From the NCBI GenBank assembly GCA_903871605.1, contig CAIQHF010000036.1:310001-374000 (forward strand): a stretch of 64,000 nucleotides of DNA. Direction: 5' to 3'. Origin of the DNA: an uncultured Sphingomonadaceae bacterium. GTDB lineage: Bacteria; Pseudomonadota; Alphaproteobacteria; Sphingomonadales; Sphingomonadaceae. The notes beneath the pieces were generated by a model. It ran no database searches. It was not told the origin of the DNA and worked only from the letters and a program-made list of their open reading frames with translations. The first letter of the stretch is position 1. The number at the start of each line of letters is the position of its first letter. This document shows positions 17,821 to 27,014 of the stretch, piece by piece. A program made the position numbers and the translations under genes.

Positions 17821-18768
17821 ATGGTGAAGTTTGGATACAAGCTCATGACCGAAGAGCATGGGCCCAAGGCGTTGATCGAAAATGCCGTGCGCGCCGAGGC
17901 GGCGGGCTTCGACTTCGTCTCGATCTCGGATCATTTCCATCCATGGCTGGAATCGCAGGGCCATGCGCCGTTCGCATGGAGCGTGATGGGCGCGATCGCG
18001 CACGCAACCTCGCATATCGGTATCGCGACCGGGCTCACTTGCCCGATCATCCGCTACCATCCGGCGGTGATCGCGCAGGCTGCGGCAACTATGGCAGTGA
18101 TGAGCGACAACAGGTTCACGCTCTCCGTCGGCGCCGGGGAGCGACTCAACGAACATGTCACCGGTGCGCGCTGGCCTTCGATCCCCGAACGCCATGCGAT
18201 GCTCGGCGAGGCGATCGACATCTTCAGGACGCTGTGGAAGGGCGGGGCACATAGCTGGAGGGGCGAGCATTTCGTTCTGGACCATGCGCAGCTCTACGAT
18301 CTGCCCGACGTCCCGATCGATATCATGCTGGGCGTCAGCGGCCCCGCTTCGGTCGCGCTCGCCGTCGACAAGGCCGATGGCATCATGACCACCGAGCCGA
18401 ACGCGGATCTGGTCGACGGCTTTCGATCGCGCAAACCGGGTCCCGCATATGCGGAAGCCGTGCTGGCCTATGCGGAAACCGAGGCGGCAGGGCTCGAGCA
18501 AGCGCGGGACAGCTTCCGCTTCTCGGCGCTGGGCTGGGCGGTGAACAGCGAATTGCCCACGGTCGCCGGCTTCGAGGCCGCCAGCCAATATGTCCGCGCG
18601 TCGGACATGGCCGATATGGTCGCGGCCGGCCCGGACGTGGCGGTGCACCGCGCGCTGATCCGCAACTATGTCGATGCCGGCTATGATCACATCGTGCTGA
18701 CCTGTCCCGGCCGGCAACAGGCGCGTTTCATCGAGTTTTTCGAAACCGAGCTGCGGCCGAGCCTCTAG
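17821..18768 (+). CDS. LLM-class (F420/FMN-type) oxidoreductase
   Basis: About 315 residues; ATG 17821 has a clear AGGAGG. TIM-barrel luciferase-like monooxygenase family: GYKLMTEEHGPKALIE, then FDFVSISDHFHPW, and SVGAGERLNEHVTG, which is characteristic of the F420-dependent glucose-6-phosphate-dehydrogenase-like subgroup. It lies 159 bases after the aldehyde dehydrogenase on the same strand and may have its own promoter. Cofactor (F420 or FMN) and substrate cannot be told from sequence. Confidence 0.85.
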   Translation: MVKFGYKLMTEEHGPKALIENAVRAEAAGFDFVSISDHFHPWLESQGHAPFAWSVMGAIAHATSHIGIATGLTCPIIRYHPAVIAQAAATMAVMSDNRFTLSVGAGERLNEHVTGARWPSIPERHAMLGEAIDIFRTLWKGGAHSWRGEHFVLDHAQLYDLPDVPIDIMLGVSGPASVALAVDKADGIMTTEPNADLVDGFRSRKPGPAYAEAVLAYAETEAAGLEQARDSFRFSALGWAVNSELPTVAGFEAASQYVRASDMADMVAAGPDVAVHRALIRNYVDAGYDHIVLTCPGRQQARFIEFFETELRPSL

Positions 18769-18801
18769 TCGGCGCAGGCGCCTTCGGCCGGGCGCGTCGA
18801 C

Positions 18802-19467
18802 CTAGCGCGCGGCGGACTCGATCCGCTGCTCGACCTGCCTCAGGATACGGTCGAGGTCGAGCAGCAACGGCTCCTGATCACGCCGGGCGGCCGTACGGAT
18901 CTGGTCCACGATCCGCTCGATCGCCACCTCGGCATAGGCGAAGAAATTTTCCGGCAGCTCGACTTCGTCCACGACACGCTTCGCAAGCGCCGCCATTGCA
19001 GCTCGCTGTTCGACGCTGGGCGACGTGCGCGGCACGACATCGATCGCGCAGAGTGCGCCGAGCCGCGTGCCGTCGGCGGTCTCGATCGGCACCGCGAAGA
19101 CGGAGCGCATGAACGGCGACCCGCTGACCATCGCATTGGCCGCGGTAACCGGATCGCCACCGAGATCGGCGACATGATAGCCCGCCGCAGGCAGCGCGGC
19201 GACGTCGCCATAGACAGCGATGGCGCGCGCCGTTTCCGTCATGTCGAGACCAACCGCCGACGGAAACCATTGCCGGTCGCGGTCGAGGACCGAGATCGCT
19301 GCCATGGGAACCGCCATCAGCGTCGCGACCGCATCCGTGATCGCGCGAAACTCATCATTGCCGCGCATCGACAGGATGCCCGAGGCAAAGAGACGAGCCT
19401 GCCGCAATTGCTCCCGCACCTCCCAGTCCGTCGACGGGCGACCGACGTTTTCCATTATCTTTTCCAT
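18802..19467 (-). CDS. GAF-domain protein
   Basis: About 221 residues. Residues ~35-175 form a GAF domain (FRAITDAVATLMAVPMAAIS, VLDRDRQWFPSAVG, SVFAVPIETADGTRLGALCA, IDVVPR), followed by a charged helical tail without a catalytic output domain. The related group senses small ligands or light/redox in signal transduction. The start could be ATG 19467 or ATG 19455 (preceded by GGAAAAG). It is convergent with the LLM gene, and a hairpin CGCCA-TTAT-TGGCG (19552-19565) lies upstream. The partner is unknown. Confidence 0.75.
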   Translation of the reverse strand: MEKIMENVGRPSTDWEVREQLRQARLFASGILSMRGNDEFRAITDAVATLMAVPMAAISVLDRDRQWFPSAVGLDMTETARAIAVYGDVAALPAAGYHVADLGGDPVTAANAMVSGSPFMRSVFAVPIETADGTRLGALCAIDVVPRTSPSVEQRAAMAALAKRVVDEVELPENFFAYAEVAIERIVDQIRTAARRDQEPLLLDLDRILRQVEQRIESAAR

Positions 19468-20215
19468 ACTGAAACGCTGTGATGGTCGACGAGTAGCGCG
19501 ATATCGTAGCCGTTGTCGCCTCGGGGTAACTACCTAGCGCGCGCCAAAATGCGCCATTATTGGCGGGCTCCATGAACAACTGCCAGTGACGAGGCAGTCC
19601 AAGCGCAGATATTAACCAGATAAGCCAATCTGAAGACGCGTCTTGTCGTGTAAGAGAGCGGAACACAAATTTGGCATAACGACAAAAGGCGTCATCCTAT
19701 ATGCGTTGCTTTGATACGCACGACGACGTCTTTGCGCGCGCGATCGGCATTTAGTTAACCATTCTCACCGGACGGATATCGCGGACGTTATGACCCGTCG
19801 CCGGATCGATCCGGATACGCCCAGAGCGCACTCTAATAGGCTAACGCCGGGCCGCAAACTGTAGATATTGATGTAGGTTGTTCGCGACGGTCTTAGTCTT
19901 GTTTAGCATAATCGCCGATTAGCCTTCCCGCGATCCATCGCGACACGTCTCGTTACGCTGCGCCATCTGAACCAGATGCGCCTTTGGCCACAACCGAGCC
20001 CCGACAATCATTCCGGCGCGCGAGCGGCGCGTGGCGGTCGTCACGCTCCTGTCGACGCGCGGATCGCACCTTAAGGGAAAGCCCTGAGTTCCCTTCGGCG
20101 ACCCAATAGGCTCAAGTGCTGATCGAGATGCAGATAGACCTAATTATGTATTAACAGAATAGTCAGGGTTTATACGCAGCGTTATGAGATTAGATAAACG
20201 GAAACGATCTCCATT
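19468..20215. other. long intergenic, AT-richer stretch
   Basis: About 750 bases with no frame that looks coding. Composition shifts toward A/T, and several in-frame stops occur in all frames. A short inverted repeat CGCCA-TTAT-TGGCG lies at 19552-19565. It separates the GAF gene from the sigma-like gene and may hold promoters for both, but no clear -35/-10 pair was identified. An undetected small RNA is possible. Confidence 0.4.
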
Positions 20216-20506
20216 ATGAAAAACTATAATGTCAGAGATATGCGATCATATTACGCAGATCCCGTACCAGTTTCCGCTTGGCAAGATCTCGAGACTATAC
20301 GCTCCACGGATGTTCAGCCGCACCGCTATTTAGATCGGGCAACCGAAAGCCTGTCGCTTCGCCAAGCTGCGGTCATCGAGCTTCATTATGTGTATGGCAC
20401 ACCCTTATCGGAGGTCGCCGACATCCTCGGCCTCAATCCCGTCGAGGTGTGTATCGCCAAATACAGCGCACTCAGAACTATTTCTGCGATTCCGCAAAAG
20501 CACTGA
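20216..20506 (+). CDS. small sigma-70 region-4-like protein
   Basis: A 96-residue protein. Residues ~43-90 resemble sigma factor region 4: ESLSLRQAAVIELHYVYG, then TPLSEVADILGLNPVEV, a helix-turn-helix that in sigma factors reads the -35 element. No region 2 is present, so it cannot be a complete sigma factor; it may be a DNA-binding or anti-sigma-like modulator. The gene lies in AT-richer DNA with a weak ribosome site and codons that are less GC-biased than neighbours, consistent with recent acquisition. The downstream gene is the intact retropepsin. Confidence 0.6.
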   Translation: MKNYNVRDMRSYYADPVPVSAWQDLETIRSTDVQPHRYLDRATESLSLRQAAVIELHYVYGTPLSEVADILGLNPVEVCIAKYSALRTISAIPQKH

Positions 20507-20524
20507 TCATTGGATTATGCAGTA

Positions 20525-20536
20525 ATTAATATTAAT
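20525..20536. repeat. 12-bp AT palindrome
   Basis: ATTAATATTAAT is a perfect palindrome 19 bases after the stop of the sigma-like gene. It is the first of three nested symmetric elements before the retropepsin gene, possibly an operator. Confidence 0.3.
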
Positions 20537-20549
20537 CGATATATGTTCA

Positions 20550-20566
20550 ACACACTAAGCGTGTGT
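20550..20566. terminator. hairpin after the sigma-like gene
   Basis: ACACAC-TAAGC-GTGTGT forms a 6-bp stem with a 5-base loop, 44 bases after the stop at 20506. There is no U-run, so it may be a weak terminator or a protein-binding site. Confidence 0.3.
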
Positions 20567-20598
20567 ATGTCCAAATACATTAATGGGACTGGACATAC
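20565..20598. promoter_or_regulatory. inverted repeat GTATGTCC-N18-GGACATAC
   Basis: Perfect 8-base arms at 20565-20572 and 20591-20598, separated by 18 bases, about 120 bases upstream of the retropepsin start. The spacing is compatible with a two-site operator or an RNA hairpin. Confidence 0.4.
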
Positions 20599-20719
20599 TT
20601 AAGCTAGTTTCTTTTCCTTTGGTCTATCGGTCGCAGCCGAGGCGGCCTCCGTTATGACCCAGTATTGCGTCTTGTTCGAGTTGCTCATGCGTAGCCCAGC
20701 TTTCACACGGGAGGTTTTG

Positions 20720-21556
20720 ATGAATATCGTTAAAAGCTCCGGCACACCCCGTCTTCCATGGCGCAAGCTCGGGGCCGGAGCGATCAGGTCGCTGCCTCCC
20801 GCGCTTCTCGCGGTGGCGCTGGGGTCGGTGCCTGCGGGATCCCAGGTCCGCGTCATCGTGGATGGGCAACTCCAGGAAGTCCCATATGGCGTCGTCCGCA
20901 CGTTGGTCTATTCGCATGGCGGCCCCCAGACGGCGCGGGACGAGACGGTCGGCGGGACCAACATGCCGGGTATCGCGCGGGTGATCACGACGCGGACGAC
21001 GGGCGAGGACGGCGACGGCAATCCGGCCGGCACGCGATTCGTCACGCGGATCGAACCGATCCCCGTCGGCTTCGACGGCCGCCCCGTCGCGCAGGGGACC
21101 GCACAGCGGCCGCGGCTGTCCCAGCCATACACGGATCGCGACGAAGGACGGGCGCAGGGCGCCCAGGATACCGCCGACACGGCCAGGTCGCTCCGGATCC
21201 CGCGCGATCCCCGCAGCGGGCAATTCGTCGCGAGGGTGCGGATCAATGGCGTTCCCGTGCTCGCGATCATCGACACCGGTGCCGACAGTACGGTCCTCTC
21301 CGCGCGGGATGCGCGGGCCACCGGCGCGATACGCGATGTCACCCACTCGGAGCCGATGGCCGGCATCGGTGGCGTAACGATGCTGGATGTCACGCGCGTC
21401 CGTTCGTTGAACGTCGGCGGGCAGGAGCTGAGCGGTTTCCCCGCCACGATCGGCGCGGAAGGCATACCCTATACATTGCTCGGGCAAACCGAGATTGCGC
21501 GTCTCGGCCGGATCGTGATCGATCACGGCGTAATGACGATCAGTCCCAGCAGCTGA
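20720..21556 (+). CDS. retropepsin-like aspartic protease (intact paralogue)
   Basis: About 278 residues; ATG 20720 follows GGGAGG. A hydrophobic N-terminal segment (PPALLAVALGSVPAG) should direct export or membrane anchoring. A variable linker leads to the protease domain with IIDTGADSTVLS (catalytic Asp185), GIGG and IPYTLLGQTEIARLGR. Single-domain clan AA proteases like this act as dimers. It closely matches the frameshifted copy at 104-725, which lacks about 70 linker residues. No obvious substrate gene is adjacent. Confidence 0.82.
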   Translation: MNIVKSSGTPRLPWRKLGAGAIRSLPPALLAVALGSVPAGSQVRVIVDGQLQEVPYGVVRTLVYSHGGPQTARDETVGGTNMPGIARVITTRTTGEDGDGNPAGTRFVTRIEPIPVGFDGRPVAQGTAQRPRLSQPYTDRDEGRAQGAQDTADTARSLRIPRDPRSGQFVARVRINGVPVLAIIDTGADSTVLSARDARATGAIRDVTHSEPMAGIGGVTMLDVTRVRSLNVGGQELSGFPATIGAEGIPYTLLGQTEIARLGRIVIDHGVMTISPSS

Positions 21557-22057
21557 CCAGGACACGAGGCTCTATTCGTCGGGGTCGACGCGCATGTTGC
21601 ACTAGCGAACGCCGCGATAAGAAGCGCGATCACGCGACGACCTCTCAACCAGCTAAAGACAGCTGTTATGCTTAATTTTTAGCTTCAATGATAAGCCATT
21701 GAATGAAGGGATTTTTCCTCGATACTATTTCGCTATTATAATGCCTCTTGACGTCCTACAACTGTTGATCAGGGTAGGAGAGGTTGGTCATGATTATCCC
21801 GGCCGCAACGTCATCAGTCAAAATGATGGTCTCTGGTTTTTGTGGAATTGAGATGCCGGATACAGGATCCGGTTCGCAGATTGCCGGCTTCGCGACGATG
21901 CTGAAGCCGCGCGCGGGAGCGCGGCATATCCGACAAGGCTTGTGGGCGCAAAGTATCGCGCGAGGCCGACGCTCCGGTCGAACACATGCACGACCGCCGC
22001 TTCAGCGCATGTGCTTGTCCGATAACCGTATCACCCTGTCCGTCATGCGGGTCTGCA
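21557..22057. other. intergenic region upstream of the response regulator
   Basis: AT-rich from about 21665 to 21790, GC-rich after. It contains an isolated TATAAT (21737-21742) without a well-spaced -35, and one small possible ORF (21790-22065). It probably carries the promoter for the response regulator. Confidence 0.4.
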
Positions 22058-22065
22058 ATGTCTAG
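21790..22065 (+). CDS. possible small ORF, uncharacterised
   Basis: A 91-codon frame beginning MIIPAATSSVKMMVSGF. It has a good AGGAG nine bases before ATG 21790 but an unconvincing Arg-rich C-terminal half, and it overlaps the response-regulator start by 8 bases. It could be a real leader gene or chance. No family recognised. Confidence 0.22.
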   Translation: MIIPAATSSVKMMVSGFCGIEMPDTGSGSQIAGFATMLKPRAGARHIRQGLWAQSIARGRRSGRTHARPPLQRMCLSDNRITLSVMRVCNV

Positions 22066-22672
22066 GATTGTCTATGTCGTCGACGACGACGATGCGGTCC
22101 GGTCATCGCTCGAGCTGCTGCTTGGATCGCAACCGGATATCGTGGTGCGGGCCTATTCCTCGGGCGAAGCCTTTTTGGCCGATCTCGAAACGCTCGAGCC
22201 CGGCGTTGCGCTGCTGGATGTCCAGATGCCCGGCCGATCAGGCATCGACGTGCTCGCCACCATCGTGAAGCGACGCCTCCGGATCGTCGTGATCATGGTG
22301 ACGGGGCAGGGCAATATCGAAATGGCGGTGCGCGCGGTCAAGAATGGCGCGCTCGATTTCATCGAAAAGCCCTATGCGCACACGACGCTGATCGACACGA
22401 TCAAACACGGCTTTGAACAGCTGGATCGCGACAGCCTGGTCGGCGACCGCGAGGCGGACGCGCGCGCGCGGATGGCGCGGCTCTCGCCAAGGGAGGTCGA
22501 GGTGATGATGGGGCTGATCGCGGGACGCCCGAACAAGATCATCGCCTTCGAACTCGATATCAGTCCCCGCACGGTGGAAATCTACCGGGCGAACGTGATG
22601 ACCAAGCTCAACGTGCGGAGCCTCTCGGAAGCGCTGCGGATCGCCTTCTGTTCGGGACTTGTCGAGATCTAG
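22058..22672 (+). CDS. FixJ/NarL-type response regulator
   Basis: About 204 residues. The receiver domain has acidic residues DDDD (9-12), phospho-acceptor Asp54 in LLDVQMPGRSG, MVTGQG and Lys in IEKPY. The C-terminal LuxR-type helix-turn-helix begins LSPREVEVM and continues IAFELDISPRTVEIYRANVM. The FixJ subgroup activates transcription when phosphorylated. No histidine kinase is adjacent. I chose ATG 22058 because MSRIVYVVDDD is the normal receiver start, although no clear ribosome site precedes it. Confidence 0.87.
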   Translation: MSRIVYVVDDDDAVRSSLELLLGSQPDIVVRAYSSGEAFLADLETLEPGVALLDVQMPGRSGIDVLATIVKRRLRIVVIMVTGQGNIEMAVRAVKNGALDFIEKPYAHTTLIDTIKHGFEQLDRDSLVGDREADARARMARLSPREVEVMMGLIAGRPNKIIAFELDISPRTVEIYRANVMTKLNVRSLSEALRIAFCSGLVEI

Positions 22673-22856
22673 GCGCAGCGCATGCGTCGCGCTCGAAGCA
22701 GACTTATCCGGCGCGAGCGGGGGCGGCATACCGCTTAGCCGGGCGTTCGCGGGAGGCTAGCCGATCGCGGCTTTCATCGCCCCGGCGTAGCTGCGGCGAG
22801 GTGTCTGGACACGTGCGGCGAGTTGGGCGACGACCCTTGCGAAGAGGGATAGCGCC

Positions 22857-24890
22857 GTGAAGAGCCCGACCAGCGTCGCCATACGAACGCACTGCAAGAT
22901 CTGCACGAATCAGTGCGGCGTGGTCGCGGAGGTCGCAGGCGGCGAGATCGTCCGGGTGAAAGGCGATTTCGAACACCCGCTGAGCAAGGGCTATACCTGT
23001 CCCAAGGGCCGCGCGATCGGCAGGCTCCACCATCATCCGGAGGCGATCACCCGCCCGATGATCCGTCTGGATGACGGGCTCGTGCCGGTGGACTGGGAAC
23101 GGTGTCTCGACGATCTGGCGGCGAGGCTCAAGACCGTGATCGACGAACATGGCCCGAACGCGGTCGGCTTCTTCTTCGGCAGCGGGCTCGGCATGGACGC
23201 GTCGGGATACCGGATGGGGGAGACGTTCTACAAGGCGCTCGGCGCGCCGCCAAAATTCTCGCCGCTGACGATCGACGGCACGGCGAAGGTCCTGGTGAAC
23301 ACGCTCGTCGGCGGCTTTCCCGGCCTCAGCGGCAAGACCGACTACGTCCATGCCAAGATGCTGCTGTACGTCGGGATCAACCCGATGGTCAGCCACGGCC
23401 ACAATACCGGCATGTTCAGCCCGCCCAGCATCCTCCGCGCGATGACCGCACGCGGCGGCGAGATCTGGACGATCGACCCGTTGCGCACCGAGACCGCCAA
23501 TTTCTCGACCCGCCATATCGCGCCCTATCCGGGAAAGGACTATGCGATCCTCGCCTGGCTGGTGCGCGAACTGCTCGACGGCGGACCGGTGACGCTCGCC
23601 CAGCCCGTCACCGGGCTCGACGAACTCAGGGCCGCGCTTGCCGGGTTCGATCGCGCGACCGCTGCCGCCATCGCTGGTGTCGACGAGCAGACGCTCGACG
23701 AGCTGCTGGCCGCGATCCGGCGCCACGGCGAGGTCGTGGTCGAAAGCGGCACCGGCCTGACCATGGCGTCGAGCGCGAACGTCACGCAGTGGCTTGCCGC
23801 GGTGCTCACGATCCTGACCGGCAAGATGAACCGCAAAGGCGGCGTCTGGTTTCACCCCGGCTTCATCACGCGCTTTGACAGTTTTCCGCTGCCGGTGATG
23901 GACAATCCCTATTCGCCCGGGCCGCCGACGATGCCGCAGGTCTCGGGTTTGATCGGCGACTGGCCATGCGCGGCGCTGGCCGGCGAGATCGCCGCGGGCA
24001 ATATCCGCGCCTTGGTCAATCTGGGCGGAAGCATGATACGCTCCTTCCCCGACGCCAACACGCTCGTTCCCGCGCTCGAAGGCCTCTCGGTGTTGGCGAC
24101 GCTCGAGGTCGTCTCGAACGAGACCACCGCGCTGTCGACGCATGTGCTGCCGACCAAGGATCAGGTCGAGCGCCCCGACCTGTCCGTCTGGGACACGCTG
24201 AGCGCGAGCGTGTCGATGCTCTATTCGCCGCCGGTGGTGCCACCGATGGGCGAGCGGCGTTCGGCGTGGTGGATCCTCTCGCAGCTGATGCGGCGATTGG
24301 GCTTGCCCGTGCCGGAGCATGTGCCGCCTGACGACCGCGCCGACGGGGCCGACGATGCGATGCTGGCGACGCTGCTGGCCGGCGCGCGCTGCGGCTTCGA
24401 AGAGGTGGCAGCGGCCGGCCAGGTCTCGCTGCCGCTCGAGTTTCCCGCGCGCTGGGTCGACGCGCATGTCGAGCGCATGGGCGGCTGGCGACTGGCACCG
24501 GCCGAGCTCGTCGCGATGTGGCACGAGATCCGCGCAGCCGACGAGGCGACGATGCACGCGCCGCCGCCGCTGCGCTTCATCTCGCGCCGTCAGCGGCGCA
24601 AGCTCAACGCGTCGCTGAGCTTCCTCGGCAGCCCCGCCGACATCATCCTCCACCCCGACGACGCTGCCGCGCATGGCGTCGAGCATGGCCAGCGCGTGCG
24701 GGTGTGGACCGACCGCGGCGAGATCGTGCTTACCGCCAACGTCACCGATATGATCCGCCGCGGCGTCGCCTCGATTCCGCACGGGCATGAAAGCGCCAAC
24801 GTCAATCTGCTGACCAGCGCCGAGCAGGTCGACGCGTTGACCGGCATGGTCCGCTACACGGGGATTCCGATCAGCATCGCGGCCGCGTGA
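22857..24890 (+). CDS. molybdopterin-dependent oxidoreductase with one 4Fe-4S site
   Basis: About 677 residues, GTG start at 22857 after GAAGAGGG. The N-terminal Fe4S4 domain has C13-x2-C16-x3-C20-x27-C48 (HCKICTNQCG, then GYTCPKG). The central molybdopterin domain and the C-terminal molydopterin dinucleotide-binding domain (near SLSFLGSPADIILHPDDA and NVNLLTS) are present. This is the DMSO-reductase superfamily, cytoplasmic type: no Tat signal precedes the cysteines. No electron-transfer subunit or formate-dehydrogenase accessory gene is adjacent, so it probably works as a solitary reductase/dehydrogenase; the substrate is unknown. Confidence 0.87.
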   Translation: MKSPTSVAIRTHCKICTNQCGVVAEVAGGEIVRVKGDFEHPLSKGYTCPKGRAIGRLHHHPEAITRPMIRLDDGLVPVDWERCLDDLAARLKTVIDEHGPNAVGFFFGSGLGMDASGYRMGETFYKALGAPPKFSPLTIDGTAKVLVNTLVGGFPGLSGKTDYVHAKMLLYVGINPMVSHGHNTGMFSPPSILRAMTARGGEIWTIDPLRTETANFSTRHIAPYPGKDYAILAWLVRELLDGGPVTLAQPVTGLDELRAALAGFDRATAAAIAGVDEQTLDELLAAIRRHGEVVVESGTGLTMASSANVTQWLAAVLTILTGKMNRKGGVWFHPGFITRFDSFPLPVMDNPYSPGPPTMPQVSGLIGDWPCAALAGEIAAGNIRALVNLGGSMIRSFPDANTLVPALEGLSVLATLEVVSNETTALSTHVLPTKDQVERPDLSVWDTLSASVSMLYSPPVVPPMGERRSAWWILSQLMRRLGLPVPEHVPPDDRADGADDAMLATLLAGARCGFEEVAAAGQVSLPLEFPARWVDAHVERMGGWRLAPAELVAMWHEIRAADEATMHAPPPLRFISRRQRRKLNASLSFLGSPADIILHPDDAAAHGVEHGQRVRVWTDRGEIVLTANVTDMIRRGVASIPHGHESANVNLLTSAEQVDALTGMVRYTGIPISIAAA

Positions 24891-24932
24891 CGGGGGCGTC
24901 GCGGCGTCGAACGGCTCGGCACGCGCACCCGA

Positions 24933-27014
24933 TCACAGATGCGAGTCGAACCAGTCGAGTACCCGCTGCTGGACATCCTGCTGGTGCGCGGGCTCGTGAA
25001 ACCAATGCGGCTCGCGCGGATAGCGGATCATCTCGGCCTCCTTGCCCAGCATTCTAAGCCCACGATAGAATTCCAGGCCGAGCGTGGTCGGCACCCGGCT
25101 ATCCTGGTCGCCGTGGAGCACCAGCACGGGGGTGGTGACCGCGGTGCTCAGCGCGCGTACCGAGCTGGTGTCATCGAGCTGCGCCAGATGATCCTCGATC
25201 TGGCCATAATAGCCGAGCGGGAAATCGGGCGTATCGGTGATCCGCGCCATCGCGGTCATGTCGGTGGGGCCGGCGCCGACCACCGCCGCCTTGAAGCGGT
25301 TGCCATGCGTCACCGCCCACGCCGCCATGAAACCGCCATAGCTCCAGCCCCCGATGCCGAGGCGGGCAGGGTCGGCGATCCGCTTCGCGACGAGCATGTC
25401 GACGCCGTCGAGAATGTCCTGATAGTCCATACCGCCCCAATCGTTGCCGACCGCACGGGCAAAGGCGGTGCCCTGCCCATCCGACCCGCGCGGGTTGGGC
25501 AGGAAGACGACATAGCCGTGCGTCGCGAGCATCTGCGCCCATTCGTGCCAGCTTCCTAGCCAGCCCGACCACCATGCCCATTCCGGTCCGCCATGGCCTT
25601 GCACGACCATCTTGGTCGGCGTGCCGGGAACATAGCCTGGCGGCGTCACCAACACGCCGTAGATGGTCTGTCCGTCCCTGCTGTTCTTCCAGGCGACCTG
25701 CTCGACCTTGCCGAGCCTCCAGGCGGCGACCTGTGGATTGATCCGGGTGACGGGCGTCGCCCGGCCGCCGCTTACCGTCCAGACGTCCGCCGGGCGATCG
25801 GGGCTCGACAGCGCGGCCGCGAAGCGCTTGCCGTCGTGGCTTGCGGTCACGCCGGACGCCTCGCCGTCGAAGGCGAGGATCGGCACGACATGTCCGTCGC
25901 GCGCGTCGATCCGGACGAGCCTGGAGCGCGTCTGCTCGAACGACAGCGCGACGATCGAGCGGCCGTCCGGCGCCCATTGCGCGTGGCTGATTTCGCCGGG
26001 ATAGGCATCAGCGAGCTTCGTGACCCGCCCCGAGGCGGCATCGATGGTGCGCACCCCGATGCCGATGAAACCGGGCGTCAATATCTCTTCGAACAGGATC
26101 GAGCGTCCGTCCGGCGACCATTTCGGCGCGGCGGCGACATGATCGTAGAGCGGGTCGCCGATCGTGCCGGTAGCGGGATCGAGCAACGCGAGTTTCGAAT
26201 GATAGAAGAAGTCGTTGATGCTCGTCGAGTCGGTGAACGTCACCGCCAGCCGCCTGCCGTCGGGCGACCAGTCCATCGCGCCGATATTGACGCCCGCGGG
26301 CGAGACGCGCCGCGCGACATGGGCGGCCAGATCGAGGATCCATAGCCGCGTGGCATGCAACGGCTTGTCGACCTCGACCCAATCGCGTTTCGCGGCCTTG
26401 TCGGCCTTCTCGTGCGGCGTCGGCGGATCGGCGCTGAGGAAGGCGATGCGCTTGCCGTCGGGCGACCAGGCGATGTCGCCAATATCGCCGGGCAGCGCGG
26501 TCAGCGGCACCGCCTCGCCGCCCGCGACGGGCATCAGCCAGATCTGGCGCGAGGTTTCGCCGAGCGCGTCGGTTGCGGGCGGCGGCAGCGTTCCGGCGGG
26601 GGTGCCGGGATCGGAGGCGCCATCGACCTTGAACTCGAACCCGGTGTCGGCGCCGCCCGAAAGCGGATTCTTGCGGTTGGAGAGAAACGCGACCCACTTG
26701 CCGTCGGGCGACCATCGCGGTGTATCGTCGGTGCCCGCGCTGACGATGAAGCGCCGCGCCGCCGCGCCGCCGTCCGCGGGCACCGACCAGATCGTCGAAT
26801 GCTCGGGCGAGAAGGTCGACATCTGCTGTTGCACGGTGAACAGGATGGTTGTTCCGTCCGGCGACATCTCCGCCTCGCGCATGTCGCGCAGCGACATGAT
26901 GTCGGCGGGCGCGATCGGCCCGCCGACATCGGCATGGGGTGCAGCGCCGCGCACCTGCTGCGGCGCCGCCGCGATCGTGAGCGTGGCGGCGGCGGCGAGC
27001 AGCAGCGATTTCAT
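24933..27014 (-). CDS. S9-family (prolyl oligopeptidase-like) serine peptidase
   Basis: About 693 residues with signal peptide (MKSLLLAAAATLTIAAAPQ). The N-terminal beta-propeller shows repeated WSPDGK/DWSPDGRR (TolB/WD40-like) blades. The C-terminal alpha/beta hydrolase contains GGWSYGGF (nucleophile Ser558), HGDQDSRVP (Asp) and EPHWFHEP (His). It should be a periplasmic peptidase cleaving short peptides. Its ATG at 27014 shares one base with the stop of the upstream TonB receptor (TGATG), so uptake and hydrolysis are co-expressed. Confidence 0.9.
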   Translation of the reverse strand: MKSLLLAAAATLTIAAAPQQVRGAAPHADVGGPIAPADIMSLRDMREAEMSPDGTTILFTVQQQMSTFSPEHSTIWSVPADGGAAARRFIVSAGTDDTPRWSPDGKWVAFLSNRKNPLSGGADTGFEFKVDGASDPGTPAGTLPPPATDALGETSRQIWLMPVAGGEAVPLTALPGDIGDIAWSPDGKRIAFLSADPPTPHEKADKAAKRDWVEVDKPLHATRLWILDLAAHVARRVSPAGVNIGAMDWSPDGRRLAVTFTDSTSINDFFYHSKLALLDPATGTIGDPLYDHVAAAPKWSPDGRSILFEEILTPGFIGIGVRTIDAASGRVTKLADAYPGEISHAQWAPDGRSIVALSFEQTRSRLVRIDARDGHVVPILAFDGEASGVTASHDGKRFAAALSSPDRPADVWTVSGGRATPVTRINPQVAAWRLGKVEQVAWKNSRDGQTIYGVLVTPPGYVPGTPTKMVVQGHGGPEWAWWSGWLGSWHEWAQMLATHGYVVFLPNPRGSDGQGTAFARAVGNDWGGMDYQDILDGVDMLVAKRIADPARLGIGGWSYGGFMAAWAVTHGNRFKAAVVGAGPTDMTAMARITDTPDFPLGYYGQIEDHLAQLDDTSSVRALSTAVTTPVLVLHGDQDSRVPTTLGLEFYRGLRMLGKEAEMIRYPREPHWFHEPAHQQDVQQRVLDWFDSHL

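Noticed and set aside
18771-18782. GGCGC-AG-GCGCC inverted repeat between the LLM and GAF genes
   Set aside because: The 2-base loop makes a stable hairpin doubtful and no U-run follows.
22704-24788. 694-codon minus-strand frame opposite the molybdopterin gene
   Set aside because: Arg/His-rich composition and no domain; antisense shadow.
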